Assembly: GCA_030431455.1 (NCBI GenBank)
Contig: JAUIJE010000004.1
Span: 186,001 to 250,000, forward strand
Reading direction: 5' to 3'
Source of the DNA: a bacterium
Lineage (GTDB): Bacteria > Myxococcota > UBA727 > JAUIJE01
Length of the DNA stretch: 64,000 nt
Part shown: positions 37,283-46,220 of the stretch, in pieces
Numbering within the stretch: position 1 is the stretch's first letter
Layout of the letters: every line of letters begins with the position of its first letter
Position numbers and translations under genes: made by a program
The notes under the pieces: generated by a model
What the model was told of the DNA's origin: nothing
Databases searched by the model: none
The model's input: the letters and a program-made list of their open reading frames with translations, nothing else

Positions 37283-38856
37283 ACCGCATTGTCTCCTCTG
37301 TTTCGCTCGTCGCCCTCACCGCCCTGGTCGCGGGGCCCGCGGCCGCGCAGGACATCGAGCGCGCGGTGAGCGCGTTCAAGGCGGGCAACTTCGCCGAGTC
37401 GGCCCCGCTGTTTTTCGCGGTGATCGAGTTCTCCGACGAGGAGAGCGACATCGCCGACGCCGAGTACGGCTTGGCCCGATCCCTCGAGGGTCTCGAGCTG
37501 TACCAGTCGGCGCTCAAAGAATACGGCGACATCGTCCGCGTGGGCTCCGACCACCCCTTCTTCGCGGAGGCGGTCGAAGGCATGCTCAACGTCGCCGAAA
37601 AGCTCGACGACGAGTTCCAAGCCCCCAAGGTCATCAACGCGATGTACGACGACAACCTCTCGGCCATCTCCAAGATGTCCGGTGAGGTCACCCAGCGCAT
37701 CCACTTCATGCTCGGCAAGTACGCCTACAACCGGGGCGACACCCGGGAGGCGCGCGACTTCTTCAAGACGGTCAAAGAGGGGCACAAGTTCTACCCCCAC
37801 GCCCAATACCTGCTCGGGCTCATCCGCCTCGGGGTGGGCCGCGTCGACAACCCCAAGCCCAAATACGACCAGGCCCTCGAGCACTTCGAGAACGTTCGCG
37901 CCGTCATCCCCGACCAGACCAACGACAACGAGCTGCGCCTGCTGCGCGACCTCGCGTCCATGGGTCTGGCCCGGACCGAGTACGAGATCGCCTACCAATA
38001 CGAGGAGGGCGACGAGCGCCGCATCGCCGGGCTCAACCGCTCGATCTTTGAGTACAAGAAGATTCCCCGCTTCTCCGAAGCTTGGGCCGACGGCCTGTTC
38101 GAGCGCGCGTGGGCCCACACCGTGAACAATGAATATGGAAAGGCCCTCGGTGCGCTGCACACCCTGGGGGCGCCGTACTTCTCCGACGTGTTCTACCCCG
38201 AGGCCGACAACCTCCGCGCCATCGTCTACTACTACAACTGCCAATGGGACCGGGTGAACGAGATTGTCGAGGAGACCAAAGCCAAAAACGGCGCCCTCAT
38301 CGAGAAGCTCGAAGCCCTGCTCGAGTCCGACTACGGGTTCGACGAGTGGTACGCGCTGTTGCAGAAGTCCCTCGAGGCCGGTCCCGACACCAAAGAAGAG
38401 GGCCTCATCCCCTACTTGGTGGCGCGGCACATCAGCATCGACCCCCGCTACGTCAAAATGAACAGCTTCCTCACCCAGCTCGACCGCGAAGCGGACGCGT
38501 TCGCCTCCAACAGCGCGCTCGGCGGGGACCTCGGCCGGGAGATGACCACCATCGTGGTCGATACCCGCGACGAGCTGTTGCTCGTCGTCGGCAAGTACGT
38601 GCGCACCAAGCTCGCGGACACCAACACCGAGCTGAGCGACATCAAGACCCGCGCGTCGCTCATCAGCCTCGAGACCAAGACCGCGGAGACCGAGTGGTTG
38701 GAGCAGGGCCGCGCCATCGGTGGCCGGGCCCGCACCCGCTTGCCCCGGCCGTTCGTGCCCGATGACACCTTCCAGTTCTGGTGGTTCGACGACGAGTACT
38801 GGATCGATGAGCTCGGCTACTACGAGTACAAGCTCAAGACCGAGTGCTTCGAATAG
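37279..38856 (+). CDS. gltC: Periplasmic TPR protein, GltC-like
   Basis: 525 residues with signal peptide (MNRIVSSVSLVALTALVAGPAAAQ). The mature protein is almost wholly helical, with TPR-type repeats beginning DIERAVSAFKAGNFAESAPL and continuing YHPHAQ-like units (FYPHAQYLLGLIRLGVGRVD, YEIAYQYEEGDERRIAGL). The C-terminal ~60 residues contain FQFWWFDDEYWIDELGYYEY, an aromatic and acidic cap. Translationally coupled to two barrel genes and followed by a strong terminator, so it closes a three-gene operon. Order and type match Myxococcus GltC, a soluble periplasmic TPR protein that interacts with GltA/GltB; shorter than the Myxococcus protein. Symbol given by architecture and gene order only. 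Confidence 0.75.
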   Translation: MNRIVSSVSLVALTALVAGPAAAQDIERAVSAFKAGNFAESAPLFFAVIEFSDEESDIADAEYGLARSLEGLELYQSALKEYGDIVRVGSDHPFFAEAVEGMLNVAEKLDDEFQAPKVINAMYDDNLSAISKMSGEVTQRIHFMLGKYAYNRGDTREARDFFKTVKEGHKFYPHAQYLLGLIRLGVGRVDNPKPKYDQALEHFENVRAVIPDQTNDNELRLLRDLASMGLARTEYEIAYQYEEGDERRIAGLNRSIFEYKKIPRFSEAWADGLFERAWAHTVNNEYGKALGALHTLGAPYFSDVFYPEADNLRAIVYYYNCQWDRVNEIVEETKAKNGALIEKLEALLESDYGFDEWYALLQKSLEAGPDTKEEGLIPYLVARHISIDPRYVKMNSFLTQLDREADAFASNSALGGDLGREMTTIVVDTRDELLLVVGKYVRTKLADTNTELSDIKTRASLISLETKTAETEWLEQGRAIGGRARTRLPRPFVPDDTFQFWWFDDEYWIDELGYYEYKLKTECFE

Positions 38857-38871
38857 GCCCCGGTCCACACC

Positions 38872-38906
38872 AAAAAAGGCGCCCCTCCCGGGGCGCCTTT
38901 TTTGTG
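38872..38906. terminator. Bidirectional terminator between the barrel operon and the ECF operon
   Basis: 14-bp perfect stem AAAAAAGGCGCCCC / GGGGCGCCTTTTTT with a TCCC loop. A-run on one side and T-run on the other give a canonical intrinsic terminator in both directions, as needed between two convergent operons. Confidence 0.93.
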
Positions 38907-38913
38907 GCCTCGC

Positions 38914-39651
38914 TCAGCCGCCATCGGGTGCGGCGCGGAGCAGGTCGGCCAGCGCCCGGTACCGATGCCGCAGGCCCGCGGGCAGCGACGGCCAATCCAC
39001 CGCCCACAGATGGGTGGCCGCGGCCGTCCGGTCGCCGGCCTCGACCGCGAGTTCGGCGAGGTTGAGCCGGGCGTCGGTGGCGAGCGCCCCTTGCGGGTAG
39101 GTGGCCAAATAGTGTCCAAAGGCTTTTTGCGCGGCCTGTCGTCGACCATCGGCCCGCGCGGCCTCGGCGCGTTCGTAGAGGCGAAGCTGTGGCCCCAGCG
39201 TGGCCGACGGCGCCGCCGGCTGGGGGGGCGGCGCCGGCTCCGCTGGCGTGGGGCGCGGGGCGGGGGGACGCGCCACGGGGGCGGGGGTCGCGGCGGCATC
39301 GGGCGACGCGGGGCCGGCATCGCGCCCGGCGGCCACGGTCTCGGCGGCGGGGGGGGCGGCCACGCGGGCCGCGGCCACCACCGGGGCGGGGGGGGCCGCG
39401 GGCCGCGGCCTGGACAATAGGGCATAGCCGACGCCCAGCCCCGCGAGCAGCGCGACGGTCCCGGTCACCCCCAGCAAGAGCCAGCGCGGGCCCGTCACCG
39501 AGGGGCCGGCCCCGATCGTGACCCGGTGATCGATGCGCGTCCACAGCGCGTCGAGGGCGGCCGCCTCCGCGCCGGTGGCGGCCGCGTTCGCGAGGTCGGC
39601 GCGGGCTTCGTCGAGGGCGCGGGCCAACCCGGGGGGCCAGGGTTCGCTCAT
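38914..39651 (-). CDS. Anti-sigma-factor-like membrane protein with TPR-like periplasmic tail
   Basis: 245 residues. The first ~45 are cytosolic, helical and acidic (LARALDEARADLANAAATGA); one transmembrane helix follows at ~57-78 (LLLGVTGTVALLAGLGVGYA). A long Ala/Pro-rich periplasmic linker leads to a small helical TPR-like domain (~165-245: RRQAAQKAFGHYLATYPQGA). A small N-terminal cytosolic part next to a membrane helix, encoded directly after an ECF sigma gene with an ATGA overlap, is the usual form of an anti-sigma factor. The zinc-binding HxxxCxxC motif of ZAS-type anti-sigmas is absent, so the call is by context. The tail may sense envelope status. Confidence 0.72.
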   Translation of the reverse strand: MSEPWPPGLARALDEARADLANAAATGAEAAALDALWTRIDHRVTIGAGPSVTGPRWLLLGVTGTVALLAGLGVGYALLSRPRPAAPPAPVVAAARVAAPPAAETVAAGRDAGPASPDAAATPAPVARPPAPRPTPAEPAPPPQPAAPSATLGPQLRLYERAEAARADGRRQAAQKAFGHYLATYPQGALATDARLNLAELAVEAGDRTAAATHLWAVDWPSLPAGLRHRYRALADLLRAAPDGG

Positions 39652-40232
39652 GGTGCGCCCCCGGGGTCCGCTTGCCACAGTTGGGCCAGGCGCCGCCGCC
39701 CGCGCGAGAGCAACGAGTGCACCGCGCCGGAGGAGGTGCCCATCAGGGCCGCGGTCTCGGGCACCGACAGCTGCTCCAGCTCGACAAGGGTCACCGCTTC
39801 CCGTTGCTTGTCCGGCAGCGCGGCCAGACAGCGGGCGAGCTTGCGCCGGCGCTCTTTTCGCTCCACCGGGTGCGCCGGCTCGACGTGGAGGTCGAGCGCT
39901 TGACCCGCGGCTTGTTCGCGCTGGGCGGTGCGCTGGGCGCGCCGGCGGTGCGACCGAATGACATTGCGCATCACCCCGTGCAGGTAGCCGCCCGGGTTGT
40001 GGTCCGGGTCGATGTCGTCGAGCCGCCGCTGGGCGATCAAGAACACGTCCTGCACCACGTCGTCCGCGGACACGCCCGGCCCACACAGCCGTTGGGCCTG
40101 GCGGCGCAGCAAGGGCGCGTGGGCCCGGTACAAGCCCTCGAGGGTCAGTGCGGCCCGGCGGGCGACCTCGGCGAGAAAGATCAACACCTGGTCGAGGTAG
40201 CACAGCCGGAAAGCGGCGGCACCGCCGGTCAC
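39648..40232 (-). CDS. ECF-type RNA polymerase sigma factor
   Basis: 194 residues. The sigma2 region contains the DNA-recognition and core-binding block VSADDVVQDVFLIAQRRLDD and GYLHGVMRNVIRSHRRR. The sigma4 region holds a helix-turn-helix: PDKQREAVTLVELEQLSVPE, then TAALMGTSSGAVHSLLSRGR. It is of the RpoE-like ECF class. Start and stop overlap with both neighbours (ATGA on each side): an upstream lipoprotein gene and a downstream anti-sigma-like gene. This three-gene unit lies between the two parts of the gliding-type locus; targets unknown, but the shared promoter element upstream of the barrel genes would be a natural candidate to test. Confidence 0.93.
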   Translation of the reverse strand: MTGGAAAFRLCYLDQVLIFLAEVARRAALTLEGLYRAHAPLLRRQAQRLCGPGVSADDVVQDVFLIAQRRLDDIDPDHNPGGYLHGVMRNVIRSHRRRAQRTAQREQAAGQALDLHVEPAHPVERKERRRKLARCLAALPDKQREAVTLVELEQLSVPETAALMGTSSGAVHSLLSRGRRRLAQLWQADPGGAP

Positions 40233-41353
40233 CGCAGCTGACCTCGCAACGATTGAACCATCAAGCGTTCGACCTCTTCACAGTCGGAGGGGGCGATGGT
40301 GACGGACTTTTCCGCGAGCATCACGCCGCCCGCGTCCTCGACCGTGACCTGGACCGCCACACTCATTGCATCGGCATTGTGCGACCGTGCCCGCACCCGC
40401 AACTCATCGTGTCCGGCGGGGTCGAGAAATGCTTCGACCTCGCGGCGCAGCCGGGATTCGTCGAGGCAGTTTGCGTCGTCGGCGATGTCGAACGCCCATC
40501 GTGAGGTCGCCGACTCGGCGGGATCGGGCGCGGCGGTCACAGGAGGTGCGGCGGTCAGAGGAGGTGCGGGGGGCGCGGTGTGGGTCTTCGTGGCCGGCCG
40601 CGTAGCCCGCAGCACCGCGTGGGCGTGTTCGAGCACAACCTCGGCCAACAGCTCGTCGACTTCGCCGGTCTGGAGCACGGTGTCGGCCACCATCACCGGG
40701 ACCGTGCCGCCGAAGATGATAAGGCTGGCCAAGCCCGTCGCCACCGCCGTGCCCCACCCGCCGAGCACCAGCGGGTGGGACAGCGCGGTGAGCGAGTCGG
40801 CGCCGGTGAAACTCAGGGCGGCGTAGGTCACCGACCCGACCGCGCCCATCACCGCGCCGCCCACGACAAAACCCGTGGCCAAGAGCAGGACAACATGGCC
40901 CGCCATGGTGAGGTTGTCCGGATTCGGAAACCCGCTTTCGCGGACGGTCTTGACCGTCTCGCCCGACGGCAGGGTCGACTCGATGGTGATGGTGAGGTCC
41001 CGACGATAGGTGAAATCGTCGTCGGGCGGCGCAGCGGCGTGCAGGGTGATCTTGGTCAGCAAGCGCGTCGCATCAGGCCGCGGGGGGCCGAGGTGGGTTT
41101 GTAACCGGTGCGCCACTGACGCCCGCAGCGCCTCCTGGTCACGGACAAAAAGCGGCGAACTGTTGCCGGCCTCGACCAGCACCTCCCCGGGCCCGATGCG
41201 GTGGCCGCTGGTCCCCGCTTGCAGGGGCTCGGGGGCGTCGACTTCGATGTCGCCGATCCACGCGCGCGGGGTGTAGCAGCCGGTGCAGGCCAGCAAGGCG
41301 AGGGCCGCGAAGGCGAGCAGAGAGCGGGGCAAGCGGAAAGCAAAACGACACAT
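40229..41353 (-). CDS. Lipoprotein co-transcribed with an ECF sigma factor
   Basis: 374 residues. AAGGAG precedes the ATG by 7 nt. The lipobox is TGC-type (LLACTGCYTPR; Cys26). An N-terminal beta-rich region (~30-130) is followed by a hydrophobic span with two probable membrane or amphipathic helices (~140-230: GHVVLLLATGFVVGGAVMGA, LVLGGWGTAVATGLASLIIF), an Ala/Thr/Pro linker and a C-terminal beta domain (~285-374: WAFDIADDANCLDESRL, APSDCEEVERLMVQSL), a type common in myxobacterial signalling proteins. Its stop overlaps the sigma factor ATG. A lipoprotein that heads a sigma/anti-sigma operon may be the envelope sensor; that is inference. Confidence 0.8.
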   Translation of the reverse strand: MCRFAFRLPRSLLAFAALALLACTGCYTPRAWIGDIEVDAPEPLQAGTSGHRIGPGEVLVEAGNSSPLFVRDQEALRASVAHRLQTHLGPPRPDATRLLTKITLHAAAPPDDDFTYRRDLTITIESTLPSGETVKTVRESGFPNPDNLTMAGHVVLLLATGFVVGGAVMGAVGSVTYAALSFTGADSLTALSHPLVLGGWGTAVATGLASLIIFGGTVPVMVADTVLQTGEVDELLAEVVLEHAHAVLRATRPATKTHTAPPAPPLTAAPPVTAAPDPAESATSRWAFDIADDANCLDESRLRREVEAFLDPAGHDELRVRARSHNADAMSVAVQVTVEDAGGVMLAEKSVTIAPSDCEEVERLMVQSLRGQLR

Positions 41354-41490
41354 GACGAACTCCTTTTGCCCTTCCTTGTCCGGCCGGGCCCAGATCCTGT
41401 CATGCGGCGGATCAGATCTGCCCCACGGCCGCATTTGGCCGCTTTGGTGGACATTTCGCGTAGGCCGGGTCCCCGTGTCAGAATTGGCAA

Positions 41491-42363
41491 ATGCGCATGT
41501 TGGTTTGGCTTTGGGTGGGGTTGTGGGCGCCGGGGGCGCTCGCCCAGGCCCCCGCGCCGGCCCCGGCGGAAGCGGCGCCGCCGCGCGCGTTGCGGGTGGC
41601 GGTGATGGACTTCGAGGTCAGTGACATTGACCCCACCGTCGCGCGCATCACGTCCGAGTCGTTGCTGCAGGAGATTCGCAAGCTCGAACGGGTCAGCGTC
41701 ATCAGCCTCGACGAGGTCCGGGCGATGTTGTCCCTCGAGGAGCAACGTCTGATGGCGGGCTGTGAAGCCTCGAGCTGTCTGGCCGACATCGCGGGCGCGC
41801 TCGGCGCCGACGTGGTCGTGATCGGGAGCTTGGCCAAGGTGGGCGACGAGCACGTCATCGGGCTGCGCGCCATCGACCAGAACGAGGGCGCGGCCTTGGG
41901 CAGCTACTCCGCGCGGCTGACCCCGGCGGGCGGCGAGGAGTTTCTCGCCGCGGTGGGGCCGGCGGTGGCGGAGATCTTTCCCGGGCGGGGCCTGCGCGAA
42001 GGCCAGACCCGCGGGGTGAGCGATGAAGTGGCATTGCGCCTTCACCCCCCGCCGCTCGACCCCTGGACGGTCTACAGCGCGGGCGGGGTGGGGGCGGGCT
42101 TCGCGGCGTTGGCCGTCGTCGGGCTCGGGCTCAACCTGCTGTTCGGGGGGGTGATGAGCGCGGCGGTGGCGGACGCGGGCCCCGACGGGGGCAGCACGAT
42201 CGACAAGCGACAGCTCGACGCGCTGTTCACCGCCACCAACGTCTCCCTGGGCGCGGCCGCGGTCGCGGGGGCGGGGGCGTTGGCCGGGTTTGGCGGCGCG
42301 GCGTTGCTGGCGTTGTTCACCGATTGGGACGGCTCGCGCGCGGCCAGCGCACAACCGGAATAG
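41491..42363 (+). CDS. CsgG-like / FlgO-like exported protein with two C-terminal membrane helices
   Basis: 290 residues with a signal peptide ending GALAQ. The ~35-160 region is an alpha/beta domain: LRVAVMDFEVSDIDPTVARI, SVISLDEVRAML, ADIAGALGADVVVIGSLAKV. It resembles the CsgG/FlgO-type fold (adaptor domain of outer-membrane assemblies) found widely in myxobacterial genomes. Two hydrophobic helices follow (~195-225 and ~245-272). A CAGAAT box 6 nt before the ATG and no Shine-Dalgarno suggest a leaderless transcript. It lies divergent from the ECF operon and 345 bp before the large TPR gene. Role unknown. Confidence 0.82.
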   Translation: MRMLVWLWVGLWAPGALAQAPAPAPAEAAPPRALRVAVMDFEVSDIDPTVARITSESLLQEIRKLERVSVISLDEVRAMLSLEEQRLMAGCEASSCLADIAGALGADVVVIGSLAKVGDEHVIGLRAIDQNEGAALGSYSARLTPAGGEEFLAAVGPAVAEIFPGRGLREGQTRGVSDEVALRLHPPPLDPWTVYSAGGVGAGFAALAVVGLGLNLLFGGVMSAAVADAGPDGGSTIDKRQLDALFTATNVSLGAAAVAGAGALAGFGGAALLALFTDWDGSRAASAQPE

Positions 42364-42707
42364 GTGGCGCCCCATCGGTCGGTCGCCCGACGACCAGCGG
42401 CCGACGGCCTGGCGCAAATGCGCCACACCGCTGAAACGACGCTGAAGCGCACGCGGGCATCGACCGCGCCCTGGGGCGCGGCGCGCCGGTCGGATTGTGC
42501 TGTGCGATCAAACGCTTAGGGGGCCGGGAATCCCGTGTGGTCGTCGACGGTTGCGCGGTGGGGTGGCAGGAGAGATGTAGGATGTTGTCGGACACCCGAC
42601 GGGCACCCCGCTTGCTCAAGCCCCTCATATTGCCTACGTGTGGTGCGTCACACGCGCACAGCACGCGATCCCGACCCTTTTGCTCTTCCTTCCGAGGCTT
42701 CCGCGCA
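42364..42707. other. 344-bp intergenic region upstream of the GltD-like gene
   Basis: No supported gene. A perfect 6-bp inverted repeat GGCGCA-AA-TGCGCC lies at 42411-42424, 48 bases after the preceding stop, without a T-run. The remainder should hold the promoter of the large TPR gene but I see no confident -35/-10 pair. GAGG occurs about 10 nt before the chosen ATG. An in-frame extension to 42495 exists but would place ~70 unlikely residues before the signal peptide. Confidence 0.6.
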
Positions 42708-45700
42708 ATGCAGCATCCGGTCACCCGTCGCCTTCGTTACCTGTTCCTTTTCTTCTTGTTCTTCGCCGTGGGCGCGCCCCTCGCGCTCGACGCCGAGCCG
42801 GTGCCCGCCGCGCACGCGAAGAAGAAGCGCAAGAAGCGCAAAAAGAAGAAGAAGAAGAAAAAGTCCAAGAAGGCGTCGACCGCCGACGACAAGGCCGAGG
42901 ACGACGACGGCAAGAAGTCCGCGGGCGGTTCGGTCCCGGAAAAGGAGCCGGAGAAAGAAGAAGAGCTTCGGACCACCGGCCCGGCCGACATCAAGGCCCC
43001 GGTGGGCGAGAAGAAGGTCAAGAAGAAGGACCTCACCGCCGAGGCGGACAAAAAGCGCGACGAGTCCATCGCCGAGATCGCCAGCGTGTTGCCCAAGGTG
43101 AAGGGCGGCCAAAAAGGCGAGCTCGTGTTCCGTCTCGCCGAGCTGTACTGGGCGAAATCCAAGTACATCTACCAGACCGAGTTTGAGGACTTTGACGCGG
43201 CCTACCAAAAGTGGGTCGACACCGGGCGCCAGGGCAAAGAGCCCACCCTCGAGGGGTACACGAAAAAGTCAGAGGCCTACAAAAAGCAGGCCCTGAAGAA
43301 CTACAAAGTCGTGCTCAAGGACTACCCCGAGTACCCCCGTCTCGACGAGGTGCTCTACATCATGGCGTACAACGAGTACCAAGCGGGCAAGAAGAAAGCC
43401 GGCATCAAGAACTACTCGAAGCTCATTCGCCAGTTCCCCAACAGTGAATACGTGGCCGACAGCTACCTCGCCCTCGGGGAGCACTACTTCACCGCCAACG
43501 ACCTGTCCCGCGCGACCAAGGCGTACACCAAGGCCTACGACAAGGGCCGCGAGATCAACAAGCCCATCACCTACCGCTACGCCGAGTACAAGCTCGCGTG
43601 GTGTGACTACAACGCAGAGAACTACGACAAGGCGCTCACGAAGTTCAAAAACGTCGTCGAGGAATCCGAAAAAGCGGCCCAAGGGGACAAGGACGGCGCC
43701 CAGCTCAAGGGCGAGGCCCTCAACGACATGGTGCTGACCTACAGCCAGCTCAACGAGGTGGACAAGGCCTACAAGTACTTCAAGAAAAAGGCCGGCGGCG
43801 AAAAGAGCTATCACCTGATGAGCAAGCTCTCGGGGGTGTACGAGAGCCAAGGCAAGTTCGACAACCAGATCAAGACCCTGCGCCGGCTGATCAACATCGA
43901 CCCCGACAATGCCTCTGCGCCGGACTACCAGGCGCGCATCGTCTCCGCCTACTCCAAGCTCGGCAAACGCGACAAGGTCCGCAAGGAGATCACCCGACTT
44001 GTCGAGCTCTACCGCCCGGGCAGCCCCTGGTGGAACAAGAACAAAGACAACGAGATGGCCACCGAGCGCGCCCTCGTCGTCGCCGAGCAACGCATGCGCG
44101 AGCTCGTGACCGACTACCACCGCTACGCGGACAAGCACAAAACCTACGACGACTACGAGCTGGCCCGCGACCTCTACGGGCAATACCTGCAAGCGTTCCC
44201 CACCAGCGAGCAGGCCTACACCCTCAACTTCTACTACGCGGAGATCCTCTGGGACCTCGGCCAGTGGCGTGACGCCGCTGAGCAGTACGACGCGGTGGTG
44301 GCCCGTGACGCCAAGGGCCGCTACACCCGCGACTGCGCGTACAACGCGATTTTGGCCTGGGAGAAAATCGTGGCCAACGAGCCCAAGCCGGTCCGCAACA
44401 AGGACGGCCTGCTGGTCAAGAACAAGAAGAAGCAGAAGGGCAAGATCGCCAACAAGAAGGTCAAGCTCGAGAAGGTCGAGAAGAACAAAGAGTACAAGCC
44501 CGAGGACATCCCCGAGCCGGAGCAAAAGCTCGCCGACGCCTGTGACGCCTACGTCCGGGTGGTGCCCGAGGAGCTGTCCAAGAAGGACCCGAAGCTTGAA
44601 GAAGAGCTGATCGTGGTCAAGTTCAAGTCGGCCTACACCTACCACAAGTACTTCCACTTCGACCAAGCCGCCGAGCGCTTCGGCGAGCTCATCGGCCGCT
44701 GGCCCGACAATGAATATGCACGCCGGGGCGCGGACTCGATCCTCGACTCCTACGCCGCGCGCGAAAAGTGGAAGCCCCTCGAGAAGTGGTCCCGCGAGTT
44801 CGCCGCGGTCAAGCCGCTCATGAAGGACAAGGACTTCGCCAAGAGCGTGTTCAAGTTCATGCAGGGCGCGAGCTTCAAGTCGATCCAAGAGGACTACAAC
44901 CAAGGCTTGGCCCTCGAGAAGAAAGAGAAGAAGAAGACCCCCGAGGTGGTGGCGATCTACACCCAGAGCGCCGAGCGTTTCGAGGGCTTCGTGAAGGAGT
45001 TCCCCGATTCCGAGTTCGCGCCCATCGCGATGTTCAACGCCATGGACATCTACGACGGGGCCAACAAGCTCGACCTCGCGATCCGGGCCACCAACCATCT
45101 GCTCGAGAAGTACCCGAAGGAAATCGGCAAGGACCAACTCGGGGAGATCAACGCCGAGCGGAAGTGCCGCCTCAACCTCGTGCGCTATCACGAGAAGATC
45201 GCGGACTACGAAAACAGCGCCAAGTACGCCCTCGAGTACTTCGAGAAGTACAAGGACGACGACAAGGCCCCCGACGTGCTCTACAACTCGGGCATCTTCT
45301 ACCTCGGCCTCGGTGACACCAAGCGGGCGGTGGAGAGCTTCAAGACCTACCTCGAGAAGTTCAAGGACGCCAAAGACACCCCCGACGTCTACCTGCGCAT
45401 GGCCGCGGTGTACGAGGACGCCGAGGAGTGGGTGACCGCGTCCGGGCTGTACGACGGCTTCGAACAGAAATACGGCAAGAAGGCGACCAAAGAACAAATC
45501 ATGAACAGCCGGTACAAGACCGCGCTGTTGCAAGAGAAGGCCGGTCGCGCCGACCAGTCGTTGGCCACCTGCGAGGACATCCTCAAGCGGTACAAAAAGG
45601 ACGTGCTCAAAAAGAGCGACGTCGGTCAGCTCGCGGGCGGCTACTGCGCGTTCAAGGTGCTCGAGTCGGAGTGGGAGGCGTACAAGCAGATCAAGATCGC

Positions 45701-46205
45701 CACCACCAAGAAGGGCAAGAAGGGCATGAAGGAGATCAAGGACAACCTTGATGCCAAGCTCAAGCAGCGCGACATCATCGGCAAGAAGTACTTCGATGTG
45801 TTGAGCTACGGCAACGGCGAGTGGGGTGTGGCCGGTCTGTACCGCGCGGCCGAGGTGCTGCTCGAGTACGTCGACGCCCTCCGCAACGCCCCCGACCCGC
45901 CCGCGTTGGCCAACAACTTCGACGCCCTCGACATCTTCCGGGCCGAGCTCGACAACAAGCTCCTCCCCGTCGAGGACCAGGCGATTCAAGCCCTCGAGTC
46001 GGCGCTGCAAAAAGCGTTCGAGCTCGGCATCTACTCGCCCTACACCCTGGCCATCGAGGACCGCCTGCGCACGTTCAAGCCGTCGGCGTTCGGCGAGGTG
46101 CACGGGTTGCCCTTCTACGATGCGTCGGGCACGAGCGATAAGGGCGACAACAAACAGGCCGCGGACGACAAGGACGCGGACAAGAAAAAGACGGCCCGTC
46201 GGTAA
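42708..46205 (+). CDS. gltD: Large periplasmic TPR protein, GltD (AgmU)-like
   Basis: 1165 residues. Signal peptide about 1-37 (RRLRYLFLFFLFFAVGAPLA, ending AAHA). The mature protein begins with an extraordinary polybasic tract (residues 38-55, 17 of 18 Lys/Arg) and then an acidic linker. From ~110 to ~1100 it is a long helical array of TPR-type repeats, e.g. ALKNYKVVLKDYPEYPRLDE, KKKAGIKNYSKLIRQFPNSE, AVESFKTYLEKFKDAKDTPD. The last ~25 residues are again very charged. Size, export and TPR make-up, and the following TPR lipoprotein, small protein and FHA/TonB-like gene, correspond to Myxococcus gltD-E-F-G, where GltD/AgmU is a periplasmic scaffold of the gliding complex. 15 nt to the next gene. 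Symbol assigned on architecture and order. Confidence 0.82.
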   Translation: MQHPVTRRLRYLFLFFLFFAVGAPLALDAEPVPAAHAKKKRKKRKKKKKKKKSKKASTADDKAEDDDGKKSAGGSVPEKEPEKEEELRTTGPADIKAPVGEKKVKKKDLTAEADKKRDESIAEIASVLPKVKGGQKGELVFRLAELYWAKSKYIYQTEFEDFDAAYQKWVDTGRQGKEPTLEGYTKKSEAYKKQALKNYKVVLKDYPEYPRLDEVLYIMAYNEYQAGKKKAGIKNYSKLIRQFPNSEYVADSYLALGEHYFTANDLSRATKAYTKAYDKGREINKPITYRYAEYKLAWCDYNAENYDKALTKFKNVVEESEKAAQGDKDGAQLKGEALNDMVLTYSQLNEVDKAYKYFKKKAGGEKSYHLMSKLSGVYESQGKFDNQIKTLRRLINIDPDNASAPDYQARIVSAYSKLGKRDKVRKEITRLVELYRPGSPWWNKNKDNEMATERALVVAEQRMRELVTDYHRYADKHKTYDDYELARDLYGQYLQAFPTSEQAYTLNFYYAEILWDLGQWRDAAEQYDAVVARDAKGRYTRDCAYNAILAWEKIVANEPKPVRNKDGLLVKNKKKQKGKIANKKVKLEKVEKNKEYKPEDIPEPEQKLADACDAYVRVVPEELSKKDPKLEEELIVVKFKSAYTYHKYFHFDQAAERFGELIGRWPDNEYARRGADSILDSYAAREKWKPLEKWSREFAAVKPLMKDKDFAKSVFKFMQGASFKSIQEDYNQGLALEKKEKKKTPEVVAIYTQSAERFEGFVKEFPDSEFAPIAMFNAMDIYDGANKLDLAIRATNHLLEKYPKEIGKDQLGEINAERKCRLNLVRYHEKIADYENSAKYALEYFEKYKDDDKAPDVLYNSGIFYLGLGDTKRAVESFKTYLEKFKDAKDTPDVYLRMAAVYEDAEEWVTASGLYDGFEQKYGKKATKEQIMNSRYKTALLQEKAGRADQSLATCEDILKRYKKDVLKKSDVGQLAGGYCAFKVLESEWEAYKQIKIATTKKGKKGMKEIKDNLDAKLKQRDIIGKKYFDVLSYGNGEWGVAGLYRAAEVLLEYVDALRNAPDPPALANNFDALDIFRAELDNKLLPVEDQAIQALESALQKAFELGIYSPYTLAIEDRLRTFKPSAFGEVHGLPFYDASGTSDKGDNKQAADDKDADKKKTARR

Positions 46206-46220
46206 GCGAAGGTGAAGAAC

